From assembly GCA_036939755.1 (NCBI GenBank), contig JALLAZ010000165.1:1-20455 (forward strand): a stretch of 20,455 bases of DNA. The letters are read 5' to 3'. The stretch is from Stephanodiscus triporus (Eukaryota; Bacillariophyta; Thalassiosirophyceae; Thalassiosirales; Thalassiosiraceae). The stretch's first letter is position 1, and every line of letters starts with the position of its first letter. This document shows positions 1 through 12,900 of the stretch, one piece after another. Under the pieces are notes generated by a model, which did no database searches, was not told where the DNA came from, and saw only the letters and a list, made by a program, of their open reading frames with translations. A program made the translations under genes and the position numbers.

Positions 1-196
1 GGGAGGCATTAAAAATTGGTAAAACCAAAAACTGGGGTATAGCGCATTACCTCCCTAATTAAAATAATGGAAGCAAGTTTTGTCCAAAATGATCGTCACC
101 AACAAAGGGATGTAACTAAAGATACGATGGAATCCCTATGCATACAGTAAGCGAACCATTCAATAGCATTCAATATAGAGAGAGAGAAGAAAAGAA
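1..196. other. 5' flank, no gene recognised
   Basis: This AT-rich stretch contains no reading frame that I recognise. It ends in a short purine run (GAGAGAGAGA-type, about 175-196) just before the HSF-like remnant. The first six bases (GGGAGG) and bases 51-56 (CCTCCC) form a short inverted pair, but nothing longer supports a mobile element. Confidence 0.4.
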
Positions 197-600
197 ATGG
201 ATTGGCCCGCCCATGCCAAAAAGACCCCGCTGGGCGGCGCGAAGTCCGCGCCGGCGCATGCCGCCGCCGCCCCCCCGAGGCCCGGATCGTCGGCCGAGAA
301 CGACAACAACGCCGCGATCAGGTCGAGAGTATTCGGCCCCTATCACGAGAGGCTGTCGACGCTGTCGAAACTGCACATCCTCGCGACGGATCCGTCCTTC
401 GATTCCGTCATCTCCTGGATGGACGACGGTAGGTCGAATACTGTCGCAGGATCATGATCGTGTACTTCGACCAGAACAAGTTCAAGTCGTTCCAGATTTT
501 GCTCTCGCGGTACAGGTTCAGGACCGTACGCACGACGGGGGGGGGGGGGACCGCGCACGAGTGCATCGTATATTCCCACCCCTCCTTCGGGGGGGACAGG
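197..600 (+). pseudogene. Heat-shock-factor (HSF) type DNA-binding domain remnant, frameshifted
   Basis: Two overlapping frames together resemble one HSF-type winged-helix DNA-binding domain. The first frame (ATG 197, TGA at 455-457) has an Ala/Pro/Asn-rich leader, then a block at about 332-436 with S-K-L-H-I-L and D-S-V-I-S-W-M-D-D-G-R-S, matching the family's 'K-L-x-x-x-L ... I-x-W-x-x-x-G-R-S' part. The other half is in a different frame at 463-600, with Y-F-D-Q-N-K-F-K-S-F-Q (recognition-helix region) and later Y-S-H-P-S-F-G-G-D-R. In intact HSFs about 17 residues separate 'GR' from 'YF'; here only 29 nt do, so a deletion of roughly 22 nt would explain the frame change. The normally conserved R-Q-L-N-x-Y-G-F reads I-L-L-S-R-Y-R-F. 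These are signs of decay, although an assembly error near the poly-G runs could contribute. The oligomerisation region is not visible. Family assignment is by motif recognition, without a search. Confidence 0.6.
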
Positions 601-620
601 ACGACTACGGGGGGGGGGGG
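537..620 (+). repeat. Cluster of poly-G tracts (13, 7 and 12 G)
   Basis: Three G homopolymers lie within 84 bases: 537-549 (13 G), 589-595 (7 G) and 609-620 (12 G). They follow the second half of the HSF-like domain and make every reading frame here unreliable. Runs of this kind are prone to sequencing-length error and could form G-quadruplexes on the plus strand. Confidence 0.9.
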
Positions 621-836
621 CGCGATCGTCGTCGTCATCGTCGTGCTACGCGCCCGGCGTCGAGCGGTGCGCTGGATGCAGTATTTTTGTTATTAGCTCG
701 TAGACAAAGACGGTTTTGATTTTTAAACAAAGAAATATTTTCTGGGCGCCGCACTGGCGGACTCATCGGCCTCGTCACCCACGTACTTTGGAGAGAGATA
801 CTGAGCAAGCGCACTTGAGATCATCCGACAATTGTA

Positions 837-908
837 ATGAAGTCCCACTGCATCCTCTTCCTGCTGATCTGCCACTACCTAGGGCCATACCTGCCCTCTT
901 TAGCTGCC
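837..908 (+). other. Signal peptide of the giant protein
   Basis: Residues 1-24 show a short basic start (M-K-S-H), a hydrophobic core (C-I-L-F-L-L-I-C ... L) and a small-residue end S-L-A-A before E25. Cleavage after A23 or A24 fits the -3/-1 rule. This predicts entry into the secretory pathway. Confidence 0.8.
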
Positions 909-3900
909 GAGCTTGTCTCCTCCAACTACCACGTCGGGGATCTGAGACTGCAGTACCTCCCGGGAGATGACGGCGGAGAGCCGATCACGAAGTACAAAAT
1001 CGAATGGGATGCCTCCAGCAAGTCGTCCGAGCCGCCCTTTGCGCCGTCGAGCCCATACTATGGCTCGGCCGAGGTGACAAACGTACGCGAAGAACAGGAA
1101 ATTATAGTATCGTGCCGCAACGCTTGCTCAGGGACCTTTCTGCTCTCGTGGGGGGGGCGGGTCGCCGAGGAGCCACTTCGAATTGATGCTACAGCGGAGG
1201 CGATGGAGCTCGTCCTATCCAATCTAGTGGAGCCCTTTAATCTTGATAAAGATGGACCGTCACCCGTTCGAGTCACTCGCAAAGCCAATGGGTTTGCTTT
1301 CAAGTGGAGGGTGGCCTTCCACGGTATCAGCGGTGATATCGGTCTGATCCAGGCCAACGGAGACCTCCTCATTGGCAGTGGCGCAATCATCAGAGTGGCT
1401 GAGATAGTGCATGGCTCGAGTGATTTGCATCCCGGAGCCTACACCAATGAGGTCCAAACGGTTTCCATTCGAAAGCAATCGGGTTTTGGCTGTGAAACCC
1501 TGTCGGGGAATTTCGCGCTCTCGTTCGAGGGAAAGGTGACTTCTTTCATCAACGTCGATGCCTCATTGGAAGGGTTTAAGGATGCGCTCGAATCCCTTGC
1601 GACCATTCACACTGTGAAAGTCAGGACTGATCACCACAACTCCAACGGGGCTGGTGACTGCGCCTCTCGGTCGTGGATTGTTACCTTCACTCACTTGGTG
1701 CACGAGAATCGTCAAGGAGCAGGCGATATCGGATTGCTACAGCTGGCATCATCATCATTGAGTGATTCGGTGGTCACACAAGTGAACATCTTCGAAAATA
1801 TTAAGGGTACGAATCCCAGGGCATTTAATATTCGAGGCCTCCAGCATGGTCTGACCTATCACTGCCGTGTGTCGGCGTACAATTCGTTGGGTTTCGGAGT
1901 TTCGTCGTCTACAGTATCAGCCACGCCGAAGGTCCAGCCGTATCCGCCGGTTAGTCCAATCATAAGCATTCCCAATGACGAAAATAATTCCGTCAACTTG
2001 GGGACGTCATTGTCAGTGTCTTGGCGGTCAGTAGTCGATGGTAATGGTGGCGATCCTGTGAAGGAGTATGAACTTGAATGGTACTCGCATGTGGGCAATT
2101 TGGAGGTTCAAAAGCTGACAACATCTGCCACGGATGGTATCACCGAGGTCCAGTCTATCAGGATTAGTGCCAATGCTGATGGCATTACTGGATTCTTCAC
2201 TCTCACGTTTGATGGAGAGACTACGGAGCTCATAGCTCACGACGCGGATGCGGATGGTGACGAATCAATGGAGATGAAATTAGAGCGTTTGTCAGCCCTA
2301 GGTGATGTTGAAGTAAGCCGAGAATATTCTTGGGCATCCGTCCCAACTGTCAAGTTCACTTTATCGTCGGGGAGCAAAGTATTGTTAAAGGCTGGGGGCG
2401 CAGGCAATCTGATTGAAATATTTTCTGTCGGAGATTTGGTTCGTGTAGGAGAGGAGGTCCATGTCGTGTCCGCTGTGGATGCATCCTTCCTCAACACGAT
2501 AGATCCTTACGTGGGTCCACCAGCAAGTGCTGTCAATATTCACAAGTGGTCTTTCGGATACGATTGGATGGTGACTTTTGCTAGCCACATTGGGAAGCAG
2601 CCACTACTGAAAGCAAGTCCAGCGAATAACTGGGCAGGAACTAATCCCGTCATTGAAGTTCGCCGTGTAAGAGAAGGTCTTCAGCCGCTGAGTGGAACCC
2701 TAAGGCTAGGATTCGAAGGAGAGCGGACTCTGCCCATTCCTTTTGACGCAGAGGCATCTCAAATGAAGCAGGCCTTGGAGTCTCTATCATCAATTGGTGA
2801 AGTCAATGTCACGCGTTACCGGAACAATAACGGCCACAATTACTTCATCACATTCGTGTCAGAACTGGGAAATCGGGAGCAAATCACTGTGGATGACTCC
2901 CATTTGATGGGTCCAGAAGCCCGTGCAAGGGTGGCGACCCTCTTTGACGGAACTGAACCTATTAACTATGGTTCCATTTTGATACAGCATCCTTCACAAA
3001 AGCACTCAATGTCAATGCAATACCAACTGAATGGTCTTGTTAATGGAGTACCTTACTTTGTGCGCATCCGGGGTCGCAACTCAAGAGGTTTTGGCTACGC
3101 TGCTATGGCTTCTCCGTCGCCAATGACACCAGTGAAACGACCCTCCTCACCGACTTCCATCGCCATGTTCTCCTTGAGTGACTCACGCATACGAGTGTCG
3201 TGGAAGGCACCGCTGCATAATGGTGGCTTGCCTATCGCAAAGTATGTCGTACAGTGGGATACTGAAGCAAATTTTCCAAGCGCATGGGTGGAAGGATTCT
3301 TTTATGAAGAATTTGTTGATGCACTAGTAGGTGACGAGTCAGATGTGGTTCATTGCCACACCTTCACTATTGAAATATCCTCATCTGATGTGCCTCGCTA
3401 TGGGCGAGTTCTGGCATTCAATGGGTATCGATGGAGTAGCTCTTTCGGAGCTACGGTACTAACTACCAAGGCCGCTGTAGGCAAACCAGGTCCCGTTCGC
3501 GATTTCAAAGCCTTTCCCACGAGTAACATTGGTTTTATGCTGACATGGTCTCATCCGAGTGTCAAAGATGGAGATGGTTGCAATTATGCTGGAGACGGAG
3601 GATCATCCATCACTCATTATCTAATCGAATATGATGAGGAATCCCAGTTTTCAACACCATCGACCTCCGTAGTGGCCCCTTCTACTTCCACAATGCTGAG
3701 AGTTGGTGGGCGTGAAGTGCTGTCAGGGTCGGAATCGCCGTCTCTCAAAGCAGGTGGAACTTACTATGCTCGTATCACACCCTTCAACTCCATCGGACCT
3801 GGTAAAGCTACAACATTCCACTCTCCAATCGGACCATTAAAAAACACAGAGCCCAGTGCTCCAGAGGCTCCCAATGCATTCGCAGTCTCTGCATCATCTA

Positions 3901-6900
3901 TCCAAGTGGAGTGGGATACACCACCTTTTGATGGTGGCAGTGTAATTCAAGAGTACATTGTAGAATATGATACCGATTCAAGCTTCCAGTCCACTCCTAA
4001 GAATGTGTCTATTCCCATCATCAGCGAAGTGAAGGCACTTCAGGTGGGGTCGAATGAGTCGATATTGAACATCCATACTATCCGTGCCACAGTCGCTGTG
4101 ACAAATGAAGTCCAATCCATCCTGACAGAGGTCGAAGGTGTGGATGAAATCCAAGAGATATCGACAACGTGTGATGATGTAACAGCCGAGGTGCAGATGA
4201 TTATTACCACTGCTGGTGACACAAATGAAGAGCAAACTATTTCGTTGATTTCGGATGACGTCGACGAGATTCAACTTATCAGGCTTTACGGGGGAAATCA
4301 AGTCGAGGTACAGTCCGTGCAGGTTTCGGTCCCACGTGTGAATGAAGTGCAACGGTTTGGTGTAGTTATTTCTAACATCAACACCGACGGCGATGGTGTT
4401 CACAGTACAGCATGCATAGGCATAAGTGTTGGTGATCAATGTCCAGATATCGAAAATGCTCTGGCTGGTTCTTTTACTGTGTCTTTCGATTTTGATCGTT
4501 GTGGGTACGCTATTGGAGGAGGCGTGAACTACTGTCAATTGGCACTGTCAGATTATGATCCTGGTTTAGGCAGAGTAGTGTGCAGTCCAGGACTTGTCAA
4601 CGATCCATTTTCAGGCGGCGATCATTGTGTCTCGGAACCGGTGACACATTCGCTCGGTAGTTCCGAGGGAGATGCTGGGACACTGCAGCATGCTTTGAAC
4701 AACCTTATCGATGACAATGGCATTTCTTTCATGACATCTGCAAACGTTCCTGGCAAGAAGGAGGCTGTATCTGTGATACGAACAGGACGCATCAAAACAA
4801 AGGGATCGTGTACTCTGAACCTCATAGGGAGCAGCCCTGCCACATGTGCCGGAGAATATGAACTACTGTATGAAGTGACATTCGATGCTGTCCATAGCAG
4901 TGGCGATGTCCCACCAGTTACTGTTGTGACGAGTGATTTCAAGCTTGACACAACGTCTTTGTCGTATGGTAGTGCTTTGTGCCCCGCGTCGCATTTTGTT
5001 CACGGTTGCGAGGAGCCCACGGGGGCCGCCCTTGATTCTGATCATGGGAGCTTTTACAACGGTGAATCTGGCAGCATTGCCATTGAATCAACGAAGGGAT
5101 CGCAGCCTACTGGCATGATTACCTTTGACTATGAATGTGAATCCATCGTTGTGCGTCTTCCTGATAGCTATTCAATGATCGTGTCGAATGACGGCATGTC
5201 AGCTTCTTTCGATTATGCAGATTTCGTGGGAAACATAGCCGTGGACCAGCATATTCGTTTCAGCGCCGGTGATGGAATAGATCAATATCGCAAGATTTCA
5301 AACGTAGACATTGCTACGGGGAGCGTCACCTTTGAAACTCGAGCTCCAGTGAACGGTGCCACTTACACCGATGTCGAGTTTGGCAACTATTTCTCTGATT
5401 GGGATGAAAGTGATGGGATCTCGGGAGTTAGCAGCCAATGCCAGGCATCACGGCGTCACACAACTCTTCCTATCACATTAAACACGTATGACTCGGCCGT
5501 GTCGGTGTCTGACTGGAAGGGGAAAATTGGAGCGCTAGCTGTGATTGACTCGTCTGGGATCGGCGTTTCCAGACGCCTACTACCTGACTTGTCTGTGAAC
5601 ATAGGTCTCGTGTGGGATATCACGTTCCATAAACAACCAGGGAGCGTTAACGAAATGATTTGTCATTCTGTATCTGGAATCAATCAATGCTCTGTTAACA
5701 CTCTCCAAGACTCGTCCATCCTCGACGGACATTTCAAGCTACGAACAACTTGGCCCCATGAGTTCGTGTCGGAAATGCCCCAAGTGTTTGAGACTGGTAG
5801 CATCCGATGGAACAGTGATGTGTTGACAGTCAAAACGAAGCTTGAAGAAATTACAGATGCCAACGATGATAAAGTGTTTGGTTTGGTAAGCGTATCCCGC
5901 ACTCCCTACGTCCCACCATCACATTCTCGATGGTCTGGCGGATACCTTTGGAAAATTACCTTCTTGTCACGCGGAGGCAATATCCCTGCTCTGGCATTTG
6001 ATGACTCGAGCCTTTCGGGCGCCAATCCACTTCTCGAAGTTTCTGATGAAGATTCGGGAGAGTTTGATTTATATCAGGGTGTTCGAAATAGTGCTTCGTT
6101 TGGCGCCAACGATCCTCGCCTTGCTCGGGATGGTAATCAAATCCATGGATCGTTCGCGCTTTCCTGGTCAGGCAATGCATACCATGATCCAGTGGTGACA
6201 GCAAATGTGTTCACTGTCCAGACTGGAGGCTTTTCTAGTGATCAATACACAGCTCTGTCAGCGGGCAGTTTCAAGTCATTGTTTGAGAATCATGTGCTAT
6301 CGAACTCGGCGAATCAAGTCGAGGTTGTTCGATCGGAGCAGCCTACGCAATGGATGGGTTTCAGCTATACAATCATTTTTCTTCATGAAAATCTTGGTGG
6401 AGATGTTCCCTCATTAATCTACATGTTGGGCAGTCCTCTCGGAGGGACGAATGCTTACGTGAGTGTTGATGAATCAGTCAAGGGCAATGAGCTCATGGGT
6501 ACCTTTCAACTTCGCTTTGAGGGCGAGACAACGCGTCCAATCAGCCACGATGCAACTCCCCAAGATATCCAACATGCCTTAAACGACTTAAATTCAATTG
6601 CACCGTCATATGTTGTAGTGTCTGGCGGCGAGGAACCCATCAGATCCGGCCCCTCTCATGGCAGTGGCGGGATGAGCACACAAGTTGGAGGTCGAATTTG
6701 GTTTGTTACATTTGCATCAAATGTGTGGAGAGATCCCACAGTCGATCATGACCATTCGTTTGTGCCTGGTAATTGGGTTGGTCCGCGAGCGTCGTTCTCG
6801 GACACCTGGAGCTCAGGCTTCTCAAAAGCATGGGGTAAGAATGTAGGGAACGTCCCAATGATGAGCTGTCTTAGATCGGGTCTGTCAACGACGAACGGAG

Positions 6901-9900
6901 CCTTACCTGACGGTGGGTGTTCCGTAAGTGAGCTAATAGCAGGAACTGATCCCCTCGGTGGGGCCTTCAAAATATGTCTCGATTCGGCATCATTTCCAAA
7001 CGGTATCATGAGTGTGGATGCTGATGCATGTACAGAATTCATCGCCCACAACGCCGTAGGATCTGCTGAAGAGAGTGGTGGAGATGGATCGTCCGTGGAA
7101 GAAAAGTTGGAGCAACTTGAGAATATTGGGGATGTGCAAGTAACACGAAGTGCGGTCAATCCACGAAATGGAGGATACACTTGGAAGGTCCGATTCTTAC
7201 GTGATGCAGATGGTCCTTGCGAACAAAAGGATTTTCGCCATTTGTGCAATTCTCCTGGAAATGTTCAAAAGCTTTGTGGCGCCGATGGTGCTACTCCCTG
7301 TGATACTGCTTCGCTTAAGGGAACGTGTCTCAAGCCCATATCATGTAATAAACTCACGGTCCTCGACGCTTTCGACAACGTTAATGGAGTACGATTTCCG
7401 GGAGGAAACGAGAAACAGGCTATTTTTGTTAAGGACGGCGAATACCGTGGATGGGAGGATGGCTCTGTTGTCAATAGCCCTACCATCGTGAAAGAATATA
7501 AATTGATTATTGATGGAGTCGCTACGGGATGCATCAATCACAATGCGCACGCAGACGAAATGAAGTCATCCATTCAATCAATTCTGGACATCAGCATTGG
7601 CGGCAGTGTTCGTGTTGATCGTACTCGATCCGAGCATCTTGCTGAGAATGGATTCGTGTACTATCTAACATTTTATGACACTGGCAATATGGCGTCGCTC
7701 GGGGTATCCGCGCATGGTGTATGCTCGAATGAATTTGACGCGGGTCAAAGCGTCACGATTTCTTCCATAAAGGATGGTGCCCTTCATCCTGCCAATTGTG
7801 AAGATTGTGTCGACGGGATAGTTCAGAGAGGGGATTTCACTACATTTGAGGTGGCTGGAGAGGACATTGGTGGTGCACTCGTTTGGAACGCGGAACCATC
7901 CAGCATCAAAGCTCATTTGGAGCAGAGCTTGGCTTTTTTAGTTAAAGTGACGCGCACAGTGTTGGACAAGTATGGCACAATCGAGTGGAAAGTCACTTTC
8001 ACCAAAAGTGAAGGGTCGACTCCTCCAGGTTCTGGTGATGTCCCTCCCATAATTGTCGCTCAAAACCCCGACACTTCGGGGCGTAGTGCACATGTTGTTG
8101 TGCATGAAATAACGAAGGGTTCTGATGGACTTGCAGGAACTTTCGACTTGGACTATCAATCTTCTGGTGGACCGCGGACATTTTCTTTTGATGAATCTCC
8201 CCAGAGAATGATGAGGAAGTTGGAAGAAATGAGCACGATAGGGAGTGTGTTTGTCACTAAAGAATGCTATCCTAGTTGTTCATCGGGAGGATGGGGCGGC
8301 ACACCTGTTATTCCGGGAACTATTGGAGGACACGAATGGAAAATCTTCTTTTTGAAGAACCCTGGAAGCAATAACGGTTTCACGTTCCCCCCAGGAAGTG
8401 GGTCGGTATATCCACCAGCCATCGATCACACTTTGCTATTCGGAAAAGACGCCACAGTTGTCATGAAGGCCCCATTCGAAGGATCGGCATCAGTGACTGG
8501 ATCATTCAGCCTTGTTATTAATGGAGAAAGAACTGAATTAATTCCCTACAACATCGATTCGTCTGCATTGGAATTCACAATCAACGACCTTAACTCAGTT
8601 GGAGACGTGTCTGTTGAATCTGGAATCCAAACGGCCGAGATTATCACGGGAATAACTGCAAGTGTTTCCACTGATGGCATCTTCGCGTCGTTGACTGGTG
8701 GAGATCTACGAAAGCACCTAGCGCCCGGGGACAGATTTCGCATAGGAGGATCGAGCGACGTAATTGATGGGGCAGAAATGGTTGGTTCTGCATCATTGTC
8801 ATCGATGTCTCCAATGCTGTCCAATGTGCAGCTCGATACTCGAACTCATCTCAATGTGGATGAGACTGTACGAATTGCAGCAGACTCCTATTTGATTGTG
8901 AAAAATGGAGTAGAAGTCCAGCAGATTGCTGTGCATCGATCACGTAGCTTATTAGGAGTAGGCAAAAATGACTTCTATCGACTCAAGGTGACAATCCAAG
9001 ACGTGGTGGAGATGACGCCATGCCTAACATTTGATGCCTCAGCATTGCAAGTGGAGACAGCATTGAATGCTTTGTCAATCTTACTGAATAGAGGCGGGGT
9101 CTTTGTGACAAAGACAGACAATACGTCGGGATTTGTCGGAGATGCTCATTTCTACAAAGTTTATTTCTCTGGTGGGCAATTGGTCGGAGACGTTGAAGAA
9201 ATGGTGGCAGAGCAATGCGAAACTGGCGTCCCAGCAGAAGTTGACTCGACGAATTCACATGTGCACATTCGCACATTGATTCAAGGAGGGAAAACGGAAC
9301 ATCAACGCATCACTTTGGCTTCTGACTCTGGAGAGACAAATGATACTCCCGCATTTCGTTTAACCATTTCCGATCTCAATGCCAGAAGTTGGCACACTCC
9401 ATGCTTTTCTTGGGGGGTGCCATCTCTTGACATTGCCAAAATCATCAACATTGATTCATTCTCTTCCAGCTCTCTTTCTGTTGACAGTGTCACACACCTC
9501 GGAAGCAATCAGTATGAAATTGAAATGACAAGCTTCATTGAGGGAGTTGTCCTCGTTGGTGACTATGTCAATCCTGGAAAAAGATGCCCCGGACGTGTGT
9601 TGTCTATTAAGGATGATGGCAAGTCTGCAGTGATTCAGACATCGGAATGCATAACCGAGTCAGGTGATGATTTGTACGTTGGAAGTGATGTCACGATTGT
9701 TGATTCACTTGTTGACAATGGAGCAAGTGTGTCCGAGTTGACAGTCATCACAGTATTTTCAGATGCCGAGATTACCGATTTTGCTGAAGGATTGTATAGA
9801 ATCAAAGTTCACTTCGAGGGTGTGTCCAAGACCACCTCTTGCCTGACTTACAGTGCCTCGGAGAAAGAAGTCCAGCGAGAGATTGGGTCACTGTTTGATT

Positions 9901-12900
9901 ACAATCGCGATGGTTTAATCGACTCGTCTGATGGTGATCATATAACTGTTACTCGTAAAGGTGACGGTTCTTCATCTTCTGGGTTTGGCTATGCTTATGA
10001 GCTGCTGAGTAGTGGCTCTAGAACGTCCAGAGGATCAAGTGCAGTTCTGGGATCAAACTCTCCTAAATTTTCTGTCATTGACATTGGCGCCAATGGCGGT
10101 TGCTCTGACTACGGCGTTGAAGAGGCAATAGTGTCAAACACAGCTTCGACGACAGATGGAAGTAACACCATATCCCTTGGCACAAATGCCTTCATGACCA
10201 TAACTGCGGGGGCAAGGCTCAGGGCAAGCTCAGCACTGATTCCTTCCAAGATTTACACTGTAGATCACTCGGACGGAAAGAGCCTTGTCTTGACAGAGAA
10301 TTTTGAAGGCTCTACCACAGCAGGCACTACAACGTTGCATCTTATAGGAGGGGGGTCCCCGCAGTTCAATGTGAATATTGCTCGAGAAGGTGTTGATGAA
10401 TATGTATACGATGTCTTCTTCACGGGTTCTCATTGGACGAATGCTCCAGAAATCACAGTGAATACCTTTGGCGATGGGCTTTGTAGCGCATCCAACACCG
10501 ATATCATTAATGGCATGAACAGGGGTATTGGCATAAAGACAATTGTTGATGGTGGGGGCACAGTCGGTTCTGAATCACGATACGTGCTTGACAGAGTGGT
10601 GCGTCGAGGCGTGAGTGGGCTGCAGGACGTTTATGTGGTACCACCTGTGTTTAGTGTCAGTTCGGATACATCGGAACTTCAACGTATTATTGTCATGGAT
10701 GATGATAACCTTTCAATCTGGGGATCCGGACAACCATCATTTAAGCTCTCATTCCAAGGCGAATACACGAGATGCCTCTCGTACAATGCGTTGGATGTTG
10801 AAGTCGAGGACGCATTGAATTCGTTAAACTCAATGTGCCCTGGACTCGAACCTTGCGTCACAGCCACTCGACGCGAAGACTCTGTGCTGGCGCCAAATGG
10901 ACATGTTTATACGATTCATTTCGATTCATCTTCAGTAGCAAGGAAAGACATTGGCGACCCTGGCGCGGATGGATTGGAGGCCGATGTTTCGAATTCTGAT
11001 TGTTCTGCGTTCGATTCATCCGGTGGTGAGAGGATTGTGATTGATGTCATCTCGCAGGGTAAGAGCTCTGCGGATTTTTCAATCCACCAGGTGCCCTTTG
11101 GTGGGAGTCCTGTTGGTCGATGGCTTGGAGAGTCGTCGACCGGCATTCCAATCTATCGAGTCAGTGGTACATTTTGGTTGGTTCGGTTTGAAGAGAGTCT
11201 CGGAAAGGTTGACTTGATGCTTGACTCCTCGACTCTTTCGCCAAATGCATATTCCTCTGTGGAGCCAAACTTTTTCGATGGCGTGAATCCAGATCGAGTC
11301 ATCATCCCAAATCTCTCAACAGGGATACCGCATTTTGCAAGATCATACACCAGAACGCATTTGGGCTTTAGTCCCCCAAGTGACATTGTTACTGCAATAC
11401 CCAGCGACAAGCCGGAAAAAATGAGAACGGTATCTTCTGGGCACGCATTGAAACGATATGAGGTTCAATCTTTGGTCATTGCTGCCTCTCATCAAAAAGA
11501 GGTCCAGGCGGTGAAAACATCGGCCATCGTCATCCCAGAGGTGCAAGAAATAACCCTTGTAGGGACAGAAGATAGTGAAATGAACACTTACTTCTTCTCT
11601 CTGCGTCATCCAGAGATACAAGTTGTAGCATGGTCAGCAGGCTCACCCGTAACAGCCGGATCTTTCTTCCTAAAGCTCCGTCATGTTGATCGTATCAATT
11701 CACATGTCTCTGGATCAATTGTCTATAAGGAAATGAAGACTCCGTGCATCAGTTTCGATGCGACAGCAGATGACGTCGAGCGCGCAATGAGCACGGATGC
11801 CGTTTTGAACGGCCTCGGCGCAAACTCTGTGAGGATAACTCGATCTGGCAATCGCAGCTTCTCGTCGAACTATGGATACTCTTATAAAATCCACTTTGTT
11901 GGGGGCGATGTCCGGGGAAATTTACTTGAATTGACGTCTGACCTCACTTTGACTGGTATGGATTCTAGTGGGGGAGACTCATGCGACGCTTTTGCGGCAC
12001 CTACTAACGATGCATCACTCAAAATCTGGACGGAAAATGACTCTCAAGCTCTAGGCACTGACACTCCTCGTGCAGAAGTCATTATCGACGCAAACGTGGC
12101 GATTGTTGATGGGAAATTTCAGCTTAGTGTGACCCATTTTGGAGAGCAGCTAACGACTGAATGCATCCCATGGGACGGTACTGCTGAAGAGGTGGAGTCG
12201 GCATTGGAAAAGTTGGATAATGTGGACCATGTTCGTGTTGAAAAAGCGGGTGATGGAGTACTGTCAAGTGGTGGGGCGCGCATTTTCGTAGACTCTCCCT
12301 CCTTTCAATTCACTGGGGGGAGCTCATTTGTCACATCCACGAGTGATGATTTGTCTGGTGTTCTTTTTGAAGGTGATATTATCAAACTCTCTGCTCAAGC
12401 TGATGCTGACACTTTCTACAAAATTATCTCGCTCGTCGATGGAACCATCCTCCTTGACAAGCCTTTTGTTGGAGATACATCGATTTCATCCTCTGTGACT
12501 CGCTTCTTTGGATCCAGGTATATAATCTACTTTGACGGAAATGCCATGCACTTGGACGAGAGTGATTCGTCAGGATTTATGCCCCTTCAGGACTCAAACT
12601 TTATCGTTGCCGAACCCAATAGCTGCAAACCTCTACAAGCATACAACAACAATGTGTTGATGGACGTGAGAGAAATTCCTGGAGCAATTGCAAATGTTCG
12701 AGCGTCCTTTAAGTATGACGGTGGACACTCACTGCCTGGAGGGCCAACAAGTGTGTCATCCCTGAAAATATCAAAAATTCTCACTTCATCACTTCCCATG
12801 ACTGTGAGTGAGGAGGCGCATGTCACACAAAGCTTGGAAACGTCAGAAAATGGATTGACATTTACCATCACGTACGGCGATGATGATGGCAACGTGCCTC

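Larger units (their letters stand above)
3862..11410 (+). other. FN3-5, apparently split by an insertion of about 2,400 residues
   Basis: The first half covers residues about 1010-1058: P-N-A-F-A-V-S-A-S-S-I-Q-V-E-W-D and D-G-G-S-V-I-Q-E-Y-I-V-E-Y-D. No strand E-F-G half follows. Instead an EVQ array and a long series of R units run to about residue 3480. The next FN3-like strands are V-I-I-P-N-L-S-T-G-I-P-H-F-A-R-S and T-H-L-G-F-S-P-P-S at about 11294-11385, preceded by no new strand A-C. The simplest reading is that these are the missing half of FN3-5. The alternative is that both halves are unrelated domain fragments. Confidence 0.55.

Noticed and set aside
1..56. GGGAGG / CCTCCC inverted pair at the window start as a possible transposon end
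   Set aside because: The pairing stops after about six bases, and the sequence does not match the mariner terminal repeat at 18473.
437..457. A 21-bp GT...AG segment in the HSF-like region as an intron
   Set aside because: It is too short for normal splicing, and removing it leads directly to an in-frame TGA.
623..645. GTC/ATC-rich run resembling the intron at 20190-20437
   Set aside because: The similarity is triplet low complexity only, with no extended alignment.
138..719. Arg/Pro-rich 193-codon ORF
   Set aside because: It is low-complexity in a GC-rich stretch and passes through poly-G runs. The HSF-like signal is in the other two frames.
3978..4538. Antisense ORF of 186 codons opposite the EVQ array
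   Set aside because: It overlaps the strongly supported sense frame, its composition mirrors the repeat on the opposite strand, and no motif is recognisable.
6746..7249. Antisense ORF of 167 codons
   Set aside because: It lies fully inside the giant gene with no recognisable domain; a shadow of the sense codons is the better explanation.
7827..7835. RGD tripeptide at residues 2331-2333
   Set aside because: A tripeptide is expected by chance in 5,791 residues, and integrin binding is not expected in an alga.
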